Source: Streptomyces klenkii
GTDB taxonomy: Bacteria > Actinomycetota > Actinomycetes > Streptomycetales > Streptomycetaceae
Length of the DNA stretch: 64,000 bases
Direction: 5' to 3'
Assembly: GCF_003626645.1 (NCBI RefSeq)
Contig: NZ_RBAM01000003.1
Location: 372,001-436,000, forward strand
Part shown: positions 16,372-28,934 of the stretch, in pieces
Position numbering within the stretch: the stretch's first letter is position 1
Layout of the letters: every line of letters begins with the position of its first letter
Notes under the pieces: generated by a model
What the model saw: the letters and a program-made list of their open reading frames with translations, nothing else
What the model was told of the DNA's origin: nothing
The model's database searches: none
Position numbers and translations under genes: made by a program

Positions 16372-19300
16372 ATGACCGATCAGCCGACCCGTCAGCCGAC
16401 CGATCAGCCGAAGCCGTCGAGACGCCTGCTGCTGGGGGCCGCGGGTGCGCTCGGTGCCGGGGCCGCCCTCGCGTCCCACGCGCCGCCCGCCCGGGCCGCG
16501 GACCGCCCGCCGTTCGGCACCGCCCCCGCCGCCGCGGCCCTCGTGCGGCTGCTGGGCGCCGGGCACGCGGAGCAGTTCCAGCTGACCGCGCTCGCGCCCA
16601 CCGAGGGCGAGGGCCGGGAGGACCGCTTCGAAGTGACCGGCCGCACGGGGCGGATCGAGGTCGCCGGCACGAGCCCGGCGGTGCTGCTGACAGGGGTGCA
16701 CTGGTACCTCAAGTACGTGTGCGGAGCGCACATCACCTGGGGCGCGCGCCACGCCGACCTGCCGCGCAGCCTCCCCGCCCCGGCCCGCCCGCTGAGACGG
16801 GCGAGCAGGCTCCGGCACCGCTTCGCCCTCAACGACACCAACGACGGCTACACCTTCCCGTACGCCGACTGGCCCTACTGGGAGCGGATGATCGACGTCC
16901 TCGCCCTGCACGGCTGCAACGAGGTCCTCGTCATCAGCGGCCACGAGGCGGTCTACCAGCGCGTCCTCCTCGACTTCGGTTACAGCGACGCCGAGGCCCG
17001 CGCCTGGCTGCCCGCCCCGTCCCACCAGCCGTGGTGGCTCTTGCAGAACCTCAGCGGCTACGGCGGCCCGCTCGGTCAGAAGCTCATCGACTCCCGCGCC
17101 GCCCTCGGCGCCCGGATCACCGCCCGGCTGCGCGAGCTGGGCATGGCGCCCGTGCTGCCCGGCTACTACGGCTCCGTGCCGGAAGGTTTCTCCTCCCGCA
17201 ACGCCGACGCGCGCGTCGTCCCGCAGGGCACCTGGCACGGCTTCCGGCGCCCGGACTGGCTGGACCCGCGCTCCGGCGCATTCGCCCGCGTCGCCGCCTC
17301 CTTCTACGACCACCAGGCCCGTCTCCTCGGCCCGGCCGGGCACTTCAAGATGGACCTGCTGCACGAGGGCGGCACGGCGGGCGACGTGCCCGTCGCGGCC
17401 GCCGCGCAGGCCGTCGAGAAGGCGCTGCGCACCGCGCACCCGGACGCGACGTGGGTGATCCTCGGCTGGGAGGACAACCCGCTGCCGGAGCTGCTGGGCG
17501 CCGTGGACCGCCGGCGGATGCTGATCGTCGACGGCGTCTCCGACCGCTTCACGGGCGTCACCGACCGCGAGAAGGACTGGGGCGGCACCCCGTACGCCTT
17601 CGGCAGCATCCCCAACTACGGCGGGCGCACCACGCTCGGCGCGAAGACGCACGTGTGGGACGAGCGGTTCTTCGCGTGGCGCGACAAGCCGGGCAGCGCC
17701 CTGGCGGGCACGGCGTACATGCCCGAGGGCGCCGACCGCGATCCGGCGGCCTTCGAGTACTTCTCCGAACTGGCGTGGCTGGAGAGCGCGCCGGGCCGGG
17801 CGCAGTGGTTCGGCGCGTACGCCGCGTTCCGCTACGGCCGCGGGGACAAGGCCGCGCGGGAGGCGTGGACGGTGCTGGGCGAGACCGCGTACCGGCAGAA
17901 CGCCCCCGGGCGCAGCGACCCGCACGACAGCCTCTTCGCCGCCCGCCCGGCCCTCGGGGCGGACCGCGCCGCCGAGTACGCGCCGGGCGCCCCCGCCTAC
18001 GACCCCGTCCGCTTCGACGCCGCCCTCGGCGGACTGCTCGGCGTCGCGGCGGGCTTGCGCGGCGCGGACACGTACCGCTACGACCTGGTCGACGTGGCCC
18101 GCCAGGCCCTCGCCCACCGCAGCCGGCAGCTCCTCCCCCAGCTCAAGGAGGCGTACGCGCGCAAGGACCGCGCCGCCTTCCGCGTCCTGTCCGCGCTGTG
18201 GCTGAAGCTGATGCGGCTCGCCGACGACGTCGCGGGCACGCACCGGGCCTTCATGCTCGGCCCCTGGACCGCCGCCGCCCGGGCGATGGGCTCCGACGCC
18301 GACGAGGCCGCCGAGCTGGAGCGCACCGCGCGGGTGCTCATCACCGTGTGGGGCGAGCGGAGCACGTCCGACGGCGGCAAGCTGCACGACTACGCGAGCC
18401 GCGACTGGCACGGCCTCGTGGGCGACTTCTACCTGCCGCGCTGGCGGCGCTGGCTGGAGGAGCTGGACGACGCCTTGCGGGTGGGGCGGGCGCCGCGGGC
18501 CGTGGACTGGTTCACGGTGGAGGAGTTCTGGACGCGCGAGCGCACCGACTACCCGCAGCGGCCGGTGGGCGACCCGTACCGTACGGCGGCGCGCGTGCGG
18601 GACACGTTGGCCGCCCTGCCCTACCAGGGGACGCTCGCGAGCACGCTCGACCCCGTGGCCGTCGCGCCCGGCGGCACGGCGGCGCTCTCCGCCGCGCTCA
18701 CCAATGCCAACGGCTTCCGCGCCACGGGCCGCGTCGACCTCGCCGTCTCGGGCCTGCCCGCGGGCGCGCAGGGCCCCACGTCGGTGCCGCGGCTGGAACC
18801 CGGCACCACGCTGTCGGCCCGCTGGCGCGTCACCGCCCCCGCGGCGCCGCTGGAACGGCCGTTGCAGCCGCTGCCGTACGAGGTGAGCGCGCGCTACGGG
18901 CCGCAGGGCGAGGAGCCCGTGCGGGCCGTGCGGGCCGGAACGCTGTTCCTGGCCGGCCCGCTGTCCGCCGGCTGGCGCACGGTCACCAACAACGCCGCCG
19001 TCTTCGGGCAGTTGGGCGGGGACCGCTTCGCGATCGACGGTTCCGGCGACGACCTGTGGAAGCGGACCGAGGAGTTCGGCGCGGTGTACCGGGCGGGGGC
19101 GCTGGGCGTCGGCGCGAGCGTCCGGGTGCGGGTCCTCAGCCAGACCGACACGAACAACTGGGCCCGTTCGGGCATCATCGCGCGGAACGCGCTCGGCACG
19201 CGGTGGTCGGCGGGAGCGGTGAACCTCGCGGTGACGCCCGGGCAGGGCGTCGTCCTGTCGTACGACGCGAACGGCGACGGCACGTTCGACGCCTACCGGC

Positions 19301-19527
19301 AGGTGGCCGGCGTCCGCGCCCCGGTCTCCCTGCGGCTGACGCGCACGGGGCCCGGCGAGTTCGCCGCGGAGTACGCGACGGACGGCACGACGTGGCTCCC
19401 GGTCGCCACGGCGAAGGTCCCCGGCACGGCCGCCGCCCAGGATATCGGCCTGTTCCTGACGGCGGGCAACGACGGCAGCGGGGCGAGGGGGACGGCGCAG
19501 TTCGCCGGCTGGTCGATGACGCCGTAG
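16372..19527 (+). CDS. Tat-exported alpha-N-acetylglucosaminidase, GH89
   Basis: The 1051-aa protein begins with a twin-arginine signal (SRRLLLGAAG, cleavage near residue 41 after ARA). It continues with a NAGLU N-terminal domain (about 45-125), the GH89 barrel (about 130-465) and the helical C-terminal domain. The last 350 residues add a NEW3-like and a beta-sandwich domain (tail begins SAGWRTVTNN). Glu332 (LLHEGG) and Glu452 (YMPEG) match the two catalytic glutamates of human NAGLU. It should release terminal alpha-linked GlcNAc from glycans outside the cell. ATG 16372 has GGAG upstream; an in-frame GTG at 16360 is less likely. Confidence 0.9.
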   Translation: MTDQPTRQPTDQPKPSRRLLLGAAGALGAGAALASHAPPARAADRPPFGTAPAAAALVRLLGAGHAEQFQLTALAPTEGEGREDRFEVTGRTGRIEVAGTSPAVLLTGVHWYLKYVCGAHITWGARHADLPRSLPAPARPLRRASRLRHRFALNDTNDGYTFPYADWPYWERMIDVLALHGCNEVLVISGHEAVYQRVLLDFGYSDAEARAWLPAPSHQPWWLLQNLSGYGGPLGQKLIDSRAALGARITARLRELGMAPVLPGYYGSVPEGFSSRNADARVVPQGTWHGFRRPDWLDPRSGAFARVAASFYDHQARLLGPAGHFKMDLLHEGGTAGDVPVAAAAQAVEKALRTAHPDATWVILGWEDNPLPELLGAVDRRRMLIVDGVSDRFTGVTDREKDWGGTPYAFGSIPNYGGRTTLGAKTHVWDERFFAWRDKPGSALAGTAYMPEGADRDPAAFEYFSELAWLESAPGRAQWFGAYAAFRYGRGDKAAREAWTVLGETAYRQNAPGRSDPHDSLFAARPALGADRAAEYAPGAPAYDPVRFDAALGGLLGVAAGLRGADTYRYDLVDVARQALAHRSRQLLPQLKEAYARKDRAAFRVLSALWLKLMRLADDVAGTHRAFMLGPWTAAARAMGSDADEAAELERTARVLITVWGERSTSDGGKLHDYASRDWHGLVGDFYLPRWRRWLEELDDALRVGRAPRAVDWFTVEEFWTRERTDYPQRPVGDPYRTAARVRDTLAALPYQGTLASTLDPVAVAPGGTAALSAALTNANGFRATGRVDLAVSGLPAGAQGPTSVPRLEPGTTLSARWRVTAPAAPLERPLQPLPYEVSARYGPQGEEPVRAVRAGTLFLAGPLSAGWRTVTNNAAVFGQLGGDRFAIDGSGDDLWKRTEEFGAVYRAGALGVGASVRVRVLSQTDTNNWARSGIIARNALGTRWSAGAVNLAVTPGQGVVLSYDANGDGTFDAYRQVAGVRAPVSLRLTRTGPGEFAAEYATDGTTWLPVATAKVPGTAAAQDIGLFLTAGNDGSGARGTAQFAGWSMTP

Positions 19528-19645
19528 GCGGCCCCGGCGGCGCGGGGCGCCCGACCGCCCTTGGCCTCGACGTCGCGCTACGTGAGGGGTGCGGGCGCGA
19601 GCTTCGGCTCTGTTGGGCACAATAACAGTAGATAAACGGCAGATA

Positions 19646-19661
19646 TCTGATCAATATCAGA
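19646..19661. promoter_or_regulatory. Operator-like dyad in an AT-rich patch
   Basis: TCTGAT and ATCAGA flank a 4-base spacer (CAAT), in a stretch from 19618 to 19662 that is unusually AT-rich for this genome. It lies 35 bases before the phosphatase start and could overlap its promoter. Confidence 0.45.
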
Positions 19662-19695
19662 CACGCTGTGCGCTACAGACACAGGAGACGCCCGC

Positions 19696-20502
19696 ATGCC
19701 GCAGTTCGACGCCTCGACCATCATCAACCTCCGTGACCTCGGAGGCATCGCGCTGACCGGCGACTCCGCCGTCCGCCCCGGCCTGCTGCTGCGCTCGGGC
19801 CAGCTCGACCGGCTCGACCCCGCCGCCGACCCCGCGGTCGCGGCCCTCGGCATCCACACGGTCGTCGACCTGCGTACCGAGCACGAACGGGAGGAGCGGC
19901 CCGACCAGGTCCCGGCCGGGGCCCGGCTGATCGTCGCCGACGTCATGGCCGGCAGCGTGGCGGCCCGCGCCGCCGCCGCGGGCGACGGCGTACCGGCCAG
20001 GCTCGACTCCGTGCTGGGCAGCCCCGCCGTCGCCGAGGAGCACCTGGGCAGCGGCAAGGCCGAGAAGCTGCTCTGCGACTCGTACCGCTCCTTCGTCACT
20101 TCGGAGTCCGCCTGTTCCGCCTACGCCCGCCTGCTGTCGGCGCTCGCCGAGCCGGACTGCGGCCCGCTGCTGTTCCACTGCACGGCGGGCAAGGACCGCA
20201 CGGGCTGGGCGGCCGCCGTGATCCTGCTGCTCCTGGGCGCGGACGAGGAGACGGTCCGCGCCGAGTACCTCGCGGTGAACCCGGCGGTGCGGGCCGCCTT
20301 CGCCCCGCTCAGCGACCGGTTCACCGCCGCGGGCGGCGACCCGGAGATCGCCGACGCCATCCTCGGGGTGCGCTCGGCGTACCTGACGGCGGCGCTGGAG
20401 GAGATGGAGCGCACCTACGGCGGCGTGGAGGCGTACGTCCGCGGCGGCCTGGGCATCCCCGACGACGCGGTCGACCGCATCCGGGCCCGCTGCATCGCCT
20501 GA
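19696..20502 (+). CDS. Tyrosine-protein phosphatase (Y_phosphatase3 family)
   Basis: The 268-aa protein starts NLRDLGG, has the DLRTEHER segment and the active-site loop HCTAGKDRTG, where Cys is the nucleophile and Arg binds phosphate. This is the layout of MptpB-like tyrosine/lipid phosphatases. It has no signal peptide, so it acts in the cytoplasm unless exported by another route. ATG 19696 follows CAGGAGA. It stands alone between two unrelated genes. Confidence 0.93.
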   Translation: MPQFDASTIINLRDLGGIALTGDSAVRPGLLLRSGQLDRLDPAADPAVAALGIHTVVDLRTEHEREERPDQVPAGARLIVADVMAGSVAARAAAAGDGVPARLDSVLGSPAVAEEHLGSGKAEKLLCDSYRSFVTSESACSAYARLLSALAEPDCGPLLFHCTAGKDRTGWAAAVILLLLGADEETVRAEYLAVNPAVRAAFAPLSDRFTAAGGDPEIADAILGVRSAYLTAALEEMERTYGGVEAYVRGGLGIPDDAVDRIRARCIA

Positions 20503-20600
20503 CGCATCCCGGGGCCGGGGGCACACCCGGGGGGCGAGGTGACACCGGGGCACGCCCAGGGGTGAGGTGACCATCTCACCATTCACTCGTTCTATGGATC

Positions 20601-22544
20601 GTGGAGCAGCAAGCGACAGCCCCCCGCCCCCTCCCCGGCCCCGTCGACGTCGAGCAGGCCGAAGCCGCGCTCATCGAGCACTACCCGCGCCTGGTGCGCC
20701 TCGGGTATCTCGTCCTGCCGCCGTCGCTGGGCCGCAACCGCCGCGTGCTGACCGCGCACGCCCTCGTCCAGCGGGCCCTGCCGCGCAACCGCGTCGCGGC
20801 GGACGAGCAGGCCGGGCTCGCGGTGCCGGCGCCGCGCGGGCCCGGCGGATCCCCGGGCGACCCCGGCTACGCCTACGTGCGGCTGCGGGTGCTGCGGTCG
20901 GCGCTGGAGGCCGGCCGGCCGCGCGGGCGCTGGCAGTTGCCGCGCCCGGGCCAGCTGCCGCCGCTGCTGCCGCAGGTGTGGGGGCTGCGGCTGTTCCCCC
21001 GCTCGGGCGGCGCCGACGAGCTCGCCCTGGACCAGGGGCTGGCCACCCTGTCCGGCCCGGGCCGGGCGGCGTACGTGCTGCGCGCCCTGGAGCTGCCCGC
21101 GGACCGTGACGTCCGGCAGGTGCTGGCCGCGGCGGGCGTCGAGGACCCGGGGGCCGCGGTGCTCGAAGCGGACGGGCTGCGCACCCCGCCCGGCAGCCGG
21201 GACGGCTCGCTGCTGGAATCCATGGAGTTCGACCCCTGCTCCCTCCAGGCGCGGCCCACCGATCTGATGCGCCGCCGCCACCACACCCGGGCGGCACTCG
21301 CGGCCGTCGCGGCGGCCGCGGTGTGCGGGGTCCTCGTGGCCCTGCCGGGCGACGGCTGGGGCCCGGACGGCGCCGCCGCCCCGCCCTACGCGCAGAACGC
21401 CGCAGCGCAGCAGGCCCTCGACCCGGCCAAGCTGACGAAGGCGGCGCCGGGCGCCTGGAAGACCGCGGACCGCCCCGGCTTCGCCGCCTGGCCCGCCCGC
21501 GGCAACCGCCTCGGCGACGAGGAGCTGCTGCGCCGCGCGCTCGCCGTCTGGGCCCGCCCGGGCCGTACGGTCCAGGTCACGGCCACCCCCGGCACCCCGT
21601 CCGGCCCGGCCGCCGGCCCGCCCCAGCTGCTGTACGCGGGCGAGGTCGGGCAGGCCGCGGTCGTGCTGCTCCACGACGGCCTGCGCGTCGTGCGCTACGC
21701 CGAGTCGAAGGACGGCGACACCGGCGCCGCGGCCCTGGACTTCGCGCGGACGGACGCCGCGGACGCCGGCACGGCGACGGCCGTCGTCGTGGGCCGCGCC
21801 GACAACAACGTCCGCTATCTGACCGCCCCTTGGGTCGACGACGTCTCCGTGCGCGACCTCCTCAGGCCCGGCGACGCCCCGATCCCGCTGCACCGCGACG
21901 CCGACGGCGTGACGGACCCGACGCCCAGCCCGGCCCCCGGCAACGACTGCAACGGCTGGCCCGCCCTGCAGATGGGCGGCCGCCTCGTCACCGACCTCGG
22001 CGAGCTGGCCCCCGCCCTCCTCACCACGGGCACCCCCGCCGCCCCTCGCGACGTGAGCGGCGACGGCGGCCGGGCCGGCTGGGCCCACGCCGCCTGCCAC
22101 CTCCAGACCATGCGGGGCCAGGGCGTGCGCTCGGTCAACGCCTGGCCGTTCGCGGCCCAGCAGCTGCCCGGCGGGGCCGGCAGCGCCGAGTGGACGTGCG
22201 CCCGCGCCGAGACGTGGCGGGGCGCGGGCAGCCGGGCACTCGCCCTGTTCCAGCCGCCGGGCACGCGGGCCGGGGCGCCGGCCACCGTCGTCGCCCGCGC
22301 CGAGTCCACGCCCGCCTGCGGGGCCCGCGACCCGCACGTCCTCGCGGGCGTGCTGTGGAAGGCCGCGAGCGGCACGTGGTACGCCCTGGCGGCCGGCGGC
22401 GGCGACGTCCGGTCCATCACGGCCTCGGGCGGCGTCCACGGCACCGCCGCCGGCGACCGGCTGGCCGTCCCGGCGAAGGCCGGGGCCCAGGCCGAGCTGA
22501 GCGCCCGCCTCGCCGACGGAAAGCGGATTTCCACTCTGCGATAG
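20601..22544 (+). CDS. Membrane protein with sigma-factor-like N-terminus
   Basis: The 647-aa product has an N-terminal cytoplasmic part (1-225). Its segments LIEHYPRLVRLGYLVLPP and LSGPGRAAYVLRALELP look like degenerate sigma-70 region 2 and region 4 helices. One transmembrane helix follows (about 230-248), then a long extracellular domain of about 380 residues with several Cys. I do not recognise the outer domain. Start is GTG 20601 with no strong ribosome site. A hairpin follows the stop. The sigma resemblance is a visual judgement and needs profile testing. Confidence 0.6.
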   Translation: MEQQATAPRPLPGPVDVEQAEAALIEHYPRLVRLGYLVLPPSLGRNRRVLTAHALVQRALPRNRVAADEQAGLAVPAPRGPGGSPGDPGYAYVRLRVLRSALEAGRPRGRWQLPRPGQLPPLLPQVWGLRLFPRSGGADELALDQGLATLSGPGRAAYVLRALELPADRDVRQVLAAAGVEDPGAAVLEADGLRTPPGSRDGSLLESMEFDPCSLQARPTDLMRRRHHTRAALAAVAAAAVCGVLVALPGDGWGPDGAAAPPYAQNAAAQQALDPAKLTKAAPGAWKTADRPGFAAWPARGNRLGDEELLRRALAVWARPGRTVQVTATPGTPSGPAAGPPQLLYAGEVGQAAVVLLHDGLRVVRYAESKDGDTGAAALDFARTDAADAGTATAVVVGRADNNVRYLTAPWVDDVSVRDLLRPGDAPIPLHRDADGVTDPTPSPAPGNDCNGWPALQMGGRLVTDLGELAPALLTTGTPAAPRDVSGDGGRAGWAHAACHLQTMRGQGVRSVNAWPFAAQQLPGGAGSAEWTCARAETWRGAGSRALALFQPPGTRAGAPATVVARAESTPACGARDPHVLAGVLWKAASGTWYALAAGGGDVRSITASGGVHGTAAGDRLAVPAKAGAQAELSARLADGKRISTLR

Positions 22545-22574
22545 CGCCGCTCCAAGAGCTGAAATACAGTCAGC

Positions 22575-22611
22575 AGGCCGGAAACCAAGGCGGGATGGCG
22601 GTTTCCGGTCT
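22575..22611 (+). terminator. Hairpin between membrane protein and TetR gene
   Basis: Arms at 22575-22586 and 22600-22611 pair over 12 bases with one G-T wobble and a 13-base loop. It ends 8 bases before the TetR start, so it may act as terminator for the upstream gene or as a leader structure. Confidence 0.65.
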
Positions 22612-22619
22612 GCCCTAAG

Positions 22620-23330
22620 ATGACCGCCATGAAGACCGGGATACGTCGCAGGATGGGTGTCGAGCAGCGCCGTGAGCAGCTGATCTCGGTCGCGCTCGAA
22701 CTCTTCGGCCGGCGGGCCCCGGACGACGTCTCCATCGACGAGATAGCAGCGGCGGCCGGGATCTCCCGGCCGCTCGTCTATCACTACTTCCCCGGCAAGC
22801 AGAGCCTCTACGAGGCTGCTCTCAGCCGCGCCGCGGAGGAGCTCGCGGCCCTCTTCGACGAGCCCCGCGAGGGCCCCCTCGGCGCCCGGCTGCTGCGCGT
22901 GATGAATCGCTTCTTCGACTTCGTGGAAGTGCACGGCACGGGCTTCTCCGCCCTCATGCGCGGCGGCCCCGTGGCGGGTTCCGGCCGCACGTGCGCCATG
23001 ATCAACAGAGTGCGGCGGGCCGCGTACGACGAGATGCTCGCCCACCTGGGCATCCCCTCCCCCGGCCCGCGCCTGGAGCTCGCCCTCCGCTCCTGGATCT
23101 CCCTCACGGAGACGACGGCCCTGCTCTGGCTCGACGGCCGCCGCGTCCCCCGCGGCGACCTGGAGGTGCAGCTGGTCCACGCCTTCGCGGCGCTCGCCGC
23201 CGTGGGCGCGGCGAGCGACGACGACATGGCGGCCGTGCTGCACCGCATCCTGGAGGACGAGCCGGCCGACGGGCCCTTCGCGGACCTCGTCGACCGTCTC
23301 GGCGCGGCGGCCCCTCAGCCGGCCCGCTGA
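22620..23330 (+). CDS. TetR/AcrR family regulator
   Basis: The 236-aa product has an N-terminal TetR helix-turn-helix (about 14-60) with VSIDEIAAAAGISRPLVYHY and FPGKQSLYEAAL, followed by a ligand-binding helical domain. Two starts are possible, ATG 22620 and ATG 22629 (MKTGIRRRMG). No obvious partner gene is divergent from it, so its target cannot be read from the context. It is convergent with the pullulanase gene. Confidence 0.9.
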   Translation: MTAMKTGIRRRMGVEQRREQLISVALELFGRRAPDDVSIDEIAAAAGISRPLVYHYFPGKQSLYEAALSRAAEELAALFDEPREGPLGARLLRVMNRFFDFVEVHGTGFSALMRGGPVAGSGRTCAMINRVRRAAYDEMLAHLGIPSPGPRLELALRSWISLTETTALLWLDGRRVPRGDLEVQLVHAFAALAAVGAASDDDMAAVLHRILEDEPADGPFADLVDRLGAAAPQPAR

Positions 23331-23352
23331 CGCACCGGCGGTTCCGGACGCC

Positions 23353-25926
<2,574 letters not shown>

Positions 25927-25963
25927 GGAAGGCTGCTCCTTGGCTGAGGTCAATGAGGCCGGG

Positions 25964-27346
25964 CTAACCGCACGTGCGCGCACCCTCGTGTAGTGCCAGT
26001 GCCGTGTTCGGTGCCACCGTTGCCGTGAAGCGGCCGTCGGAACCCACCGTCACCCGTCGTCCGCTCTGCACGTCGCAGTAGTCGCCGCCCGGCAGGGACG
26101 TCTCGAACGTGCGGGTCAAGGCGGACGCCTCGTGGTTGACGACGACATAACCCTTGTCGCCCCGGCCGAAAGCGATCGCCTGGTAGCCGTTGTCCCACCA
26201 GTGGCCGACCGCCTCGCCCCGCACCGCATTGCGGAAGGCGACCATGCTGCGGATCTCGGGCCACTTGTGCTGGCACTTCCAGCCGTCCTGCCAGCACGCC
26301 GCCACCGCGCCCCCGTTGGGCGGCCCGGCGTCGCGGTCGGTGAACTCGTAGCCGGAGTGGACGTCGGGTGAGCCGTAGGGCCAGGCGAGCATGAAGACGT
26401 TGGCGAGGGTGTAGTCCGCGCCGTCCTTGTAGGTGAGGGTGTCGCCGCCCCGCTCCGTGTCGTGGTTGTCGACGAACACGGACGCCTGGCCGCCCGGCAG
26501 GTAGCCCCAGCCCTCGCCGTAGTTCTTGAGGTAGGCGAGCCGCTCGCGCTGGAACACCCGCTTGAGGTCGCGCGCGTAGCGGAACTCCTGGGCGTCGCCG
26601 GTGCCGAGGTACTCCTCGGGCTGGACGGCCTCGCCCGCGCCGTAGATGGTCTCCTGCTTCCAGTACACGCCGCTCCGGCTCAACCTCGCCTTGATCGCCG
26701 CGAGGTCCGCCGCCGGGATGTGCTTCGCGGCGTCGATGCGGAAGCCGTCGGCGCCGAGCGACAGCAGGTCGTTCAGGTACTGGGCGATGCGCCCGCGGAC
26801 GTGTTCCTCGCCCGTGTCGAGGTCGGCGAGGCCCACGAGTTCGCAGTCCTGGACGTTGCGGCGGTCGCGGTAGTCGCTGACGACGGTGGTGCAGTCGTCC
26901 ATGTCCTGGCGCTGGTACGTGCCGGGGTAGTCGTACTTCGTATACGCGGAGCCGCCGGTTCCGGTGCCGGAGCCGGCGGCCATGTGGTTGATGACGGCGT
27001 CGACGACGACCTTGACGCCCGCGCCGTGGCAGGAATTCACCATGTTCGCGAAGGAGGTCCGGTCCCCCAGCCTGCCCGCTATCGCGTAGCCGACCGGCTG
27101 GTACGAGGTCCACCACTGCGGGCCCCGCACGTGCTCCTGCGGCGGGGAGACCTGGACGTAGCCGTAACCCGAGGGCCCGAGAACGTCCTTGCACTCCTTC
27201 GCGACCGCGTCGTACTTCCACTCGAAGAGGACGGCGGTGACGTCCTTCCCGCCGGGCGCGGCGGCCTCCGCCCGCGGGGCGCAGACGGTCACGGCGGCCG
27301 CCAGGGCGAACGCCGCGGAGAGGGCTCTTCGGACTGTCGCAGGCAT
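25964..27346 (-). CDS. Secreted alpha-amylase (GH13)
   Basis: The 460-aa product has a Sec signal cleaved near AEA (about residue 28) and a GH13 barrel typical of actinobacterial and animal amylases: region I DAVINH, nucleophile Asp in GFRIDAAKH, Glu in [10 protein letters not shown] and FVDNHDTER. Several Cys suggest disulfides. It lacks the C-terminal CBM20 starch-binding domain that longer Streptomyces amylases carry. ATG 27346 has AGGAG upstream. It leads a probable amylase-pullulanase operon, divergent from malE, with shared operators between. Confidence 0.95.
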   Translation of the reverse strand: MPATVRRALSAAFALAAAVTVCAPRAEAAAPGGKDVTAVLFEWKYDAVAKECKDVLGPSGYGYVQVSPPQEHVRGPQWWTSYQPVGYAIAGRLGDRTSFANMVNSCHGAGVKVVVDAVINHMAAGSGTGTGGSAYTKYDYPGTYQRQDMDDCTTVVSDYRDRRNVQDCELVGLADLDTGEEHVRGRIAQYLNDLLSLGADGFRIDAAKHIPAADLAAIKARLSRSGVYWKQETIYGAGEAVQPEEYLGTGDAQEFRYARDLKRVFQRERLAYLKNYGEGWGYLPGGQASVFVDNHDTERGGDTLTYKDGADYTLANVFMLAWPYGSPDVHSGYEFTDRDAGPPNGGAVAACWQDGWKCQHKWPEIRSMVAFRNAVRGEAVGHWWDNGYQAIAFGRGDKGYVVVNHEASALTRTFETSLPGGDYCDVQSGRRVTVGSDGRFTATVAPNTALALHEGARTCG

Positions 27347-27409
27347 GCCGGGCTCCTGGAAGTGGGGGAGGTGGGGGGATGCATGGAGCGTGATGCAGCA
27401 ATGAAGGTT

Positions 27410-27430
27410 CTTGCGCAAGCCGTTCGCAAG
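27410..27430. promoter_or_regulatory. Candidate MalR operator, amylase side
   Basis: CTTGCGCAAG (27410-27419, perfect palindrome) is followed by TTCGCAAG (27423-27430). It lies 64 bases upstream of the amylase start. CTTGC/GCAAG elements are the known control sequences of Streptomyces amylase and malE promoters, bound by the LacI-type regulator MalR (Reg1). Confidence 0.72.
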
Positions 27431-27530
27431 CCAACCGGAACCTGCCGCCCCGAGACCGTACGAGGCCCGTAAGAGCCGGTCAACCCCCTGGACACGAGAC
27501 GGTTACCACCGAGAAATCTCGCCGTTTCAT

Positions 27531-27560
27531 GCTTGCAAGCCCTTTCGCAAGAGATTGCAG
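27531..27560. promoter_or_regulatory. Candidate MalR operator, malE side
   Basis: GCTTGCAAGC (27531-27540, perfect palindrome), TTTCGCAAG (27543-27551) and ATTGCAG (27554-27560) are clustered 67 bases before the malE start. The half-sites match those at 27410-27430, implying joint control of both divergent units. Confidence 0.75.
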
Positions 27561-27626
27561 CCTGTTACCTTCCTCCACAGCTCGGGGCCGCCCGCGACGG
27601 TCGGCCTCCTTCATGAGGAGATCCAT

Positions 27627-28928
27627 ATGCGAAGAGGCATATCGGTCGCTGCCGTCGTCGGTGTGCTCGCGCTCACCGCGACCGCGTGCGGCGGTGACGG
27701 CGGGAGCGGGAACGACGGCTCCAAGGCGGCGAGCGACCCGGGCAGTGTCAGCGGCACGGTCACCTGGTGGGACACCTCGGACGCCACCAACGAGGCGCCT
27801 GCGTTCAAGAAGCTGGTCTCGGCCTTCGAGCAGAAGTACCCGAAGATCAAGGTCGAGTACGTCAACGTGCCCTTCGACCAGGCCCAGCAGAAGTTCAAGA
27901 CCGCCGCCGCCACCGGCAAGGGCGCCCCGGACGTGCTCCGTTCCGACGTCGGCTGGACGCCCGGCTTCGCGCAGCTCGGCTACCTCAAGGACCTCACCGG
28001 CACCGCGGCCCTCGACAAGCCCGAGGACTTCCTGGAGGGCCCGCTGAAGAACGCGGCCTACCAGGGCAAGACGTACGGCGTCCCGCAGGTCACCGACACC
28101 CTCGGACTGCTCTACAACAAGGAGCTGTTCGCCAAGGCCGGCATCGCGGGGCCTCCGGCCACCTGGCAGGAGGTCAAGGACGCCGCCGCGAAGATCAAGG
28201 ACAAGACGGGCGCCGAGGGCATCGGCCTGAGCCCGGACAGCTACTACTCGCTGCCCTTCCTCTACGGCGAGAACAGCGACATGGTCGACGTCGCCAAGAA
28301 GAAGATCACCATCTCCTCGGCCGCGTCCCGCAAGGGCATCGAGACGGCCGTCGACCTGGTGAAGTCCGGCGCCGCGCCCAAGCCGGCCGGCACCGACGGC
28401 TACAACGCCCTCAAGACGGACTTCAAGAACGGCAAGCTGTCGATGCTCATCGACGGCCCCTGGGCCACGAAGGAGATCTTCGGCGGCGACGCGTACAAGT
28501 CCAAGGACAACCTGGGCATCGCGGCCATTCCGGCCGGTTCCACGGGCACCGCGGGCGCGCCGGTCGGCGGCCACAACCTGGTGGTCTACGCGGGCTCGAA
28601 GAACTTCGACGCCTCCTACCTCTTCACGCGCTTCATGACGGAAGCCGCGCAGCAGGAGCAGGCCTCGACGAGCGTGGGCGTGCTGCCGACGCGCAAGTCC
28701 GCCTACACCGAGAAGGTGCTGGCCGACCCGGTGCGCAGCGCGTACTACCAGGCGCTGTCGAAGGCCCACGCGCGGCCCGCGATCCCGCAGGGCGGCGACC
28801 TGTTCACCGACTGGCTCAAGCACTACACGCAGATCCTCACGCTCAAGGAGGAGCCGAAGGACGGGCTGGACGCCACGGCGAAGGCCTGGCAGTCCGCGCT
28901 CCTCAAGGACTACGGCATCGAGGAGTAG
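27627..28928 (+). CDS. malE: Maltose/maltodextrin-binding lipoprotein MalE
   Basis: The 433-aa solute-binding protein has a lipoprotein signal with Cys21 (LTATAC) and a typical family 1 ABC binding-protein fold (WWDTSDATNEAPAF, YNKELFAKAGI). It captures maltodextrins at the membrane surface for MalFG. ATG 27627 has AGGAG seven bases upstream; the in-frame start at 27411 would run through the operators and is rejected. It leads the malEFG-aglA-malR unit, 6 bases before malF. Confidence 0.95.
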   Translation: MRRGISVAAVVGVLALTATACGGDGGSGNDGSKAASDPGSVSGTVTWWDTSDATNEAPAFKKLVSAFEQKYPKIKVEYVNVPFDQAQQKFKTAAATGKGAPDVLRSDVGWTPGFAQLGYLKDLTGTAALDKPEDFLEGPLKNAAYQGKTYGVPQVTDTLGLLYNKELFAKAGIAGPPATWQEVKDAAAKIKDKTGAEGIGLSPDSYYSLPFLYGENSDMVDVAKKKITISSAASRKGIETAVDLVKSGAAPKPAGTDGYNALKTDFKNGKLSMLIDGPWATKEIFGGDAYKSKDNLGIAAIPAGSTGTAGAPVGGHNLVVYAGSKNFDASYLFTRFMTEAAQQEQASTSVGVLPTRKSAYTEKVLADPVRSAYYQALSKAHARPAIPQGGDLFTDWLKHYTQILTLKEEPKDGLDATAKAWQSALLKDYGIEE

Positions 28929-28934
28929 GGCCTG

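Noticed and set aside
16296..19625. Very long open frames (over 1000 aa) on both strands overlapping the GH89 gene
   Set aside because: They are Arg/Pro/Ala-rich shadows produced by high third-position GC; only the GH89 frame shows recognisable domains, a Tat signal and a ribosome site.
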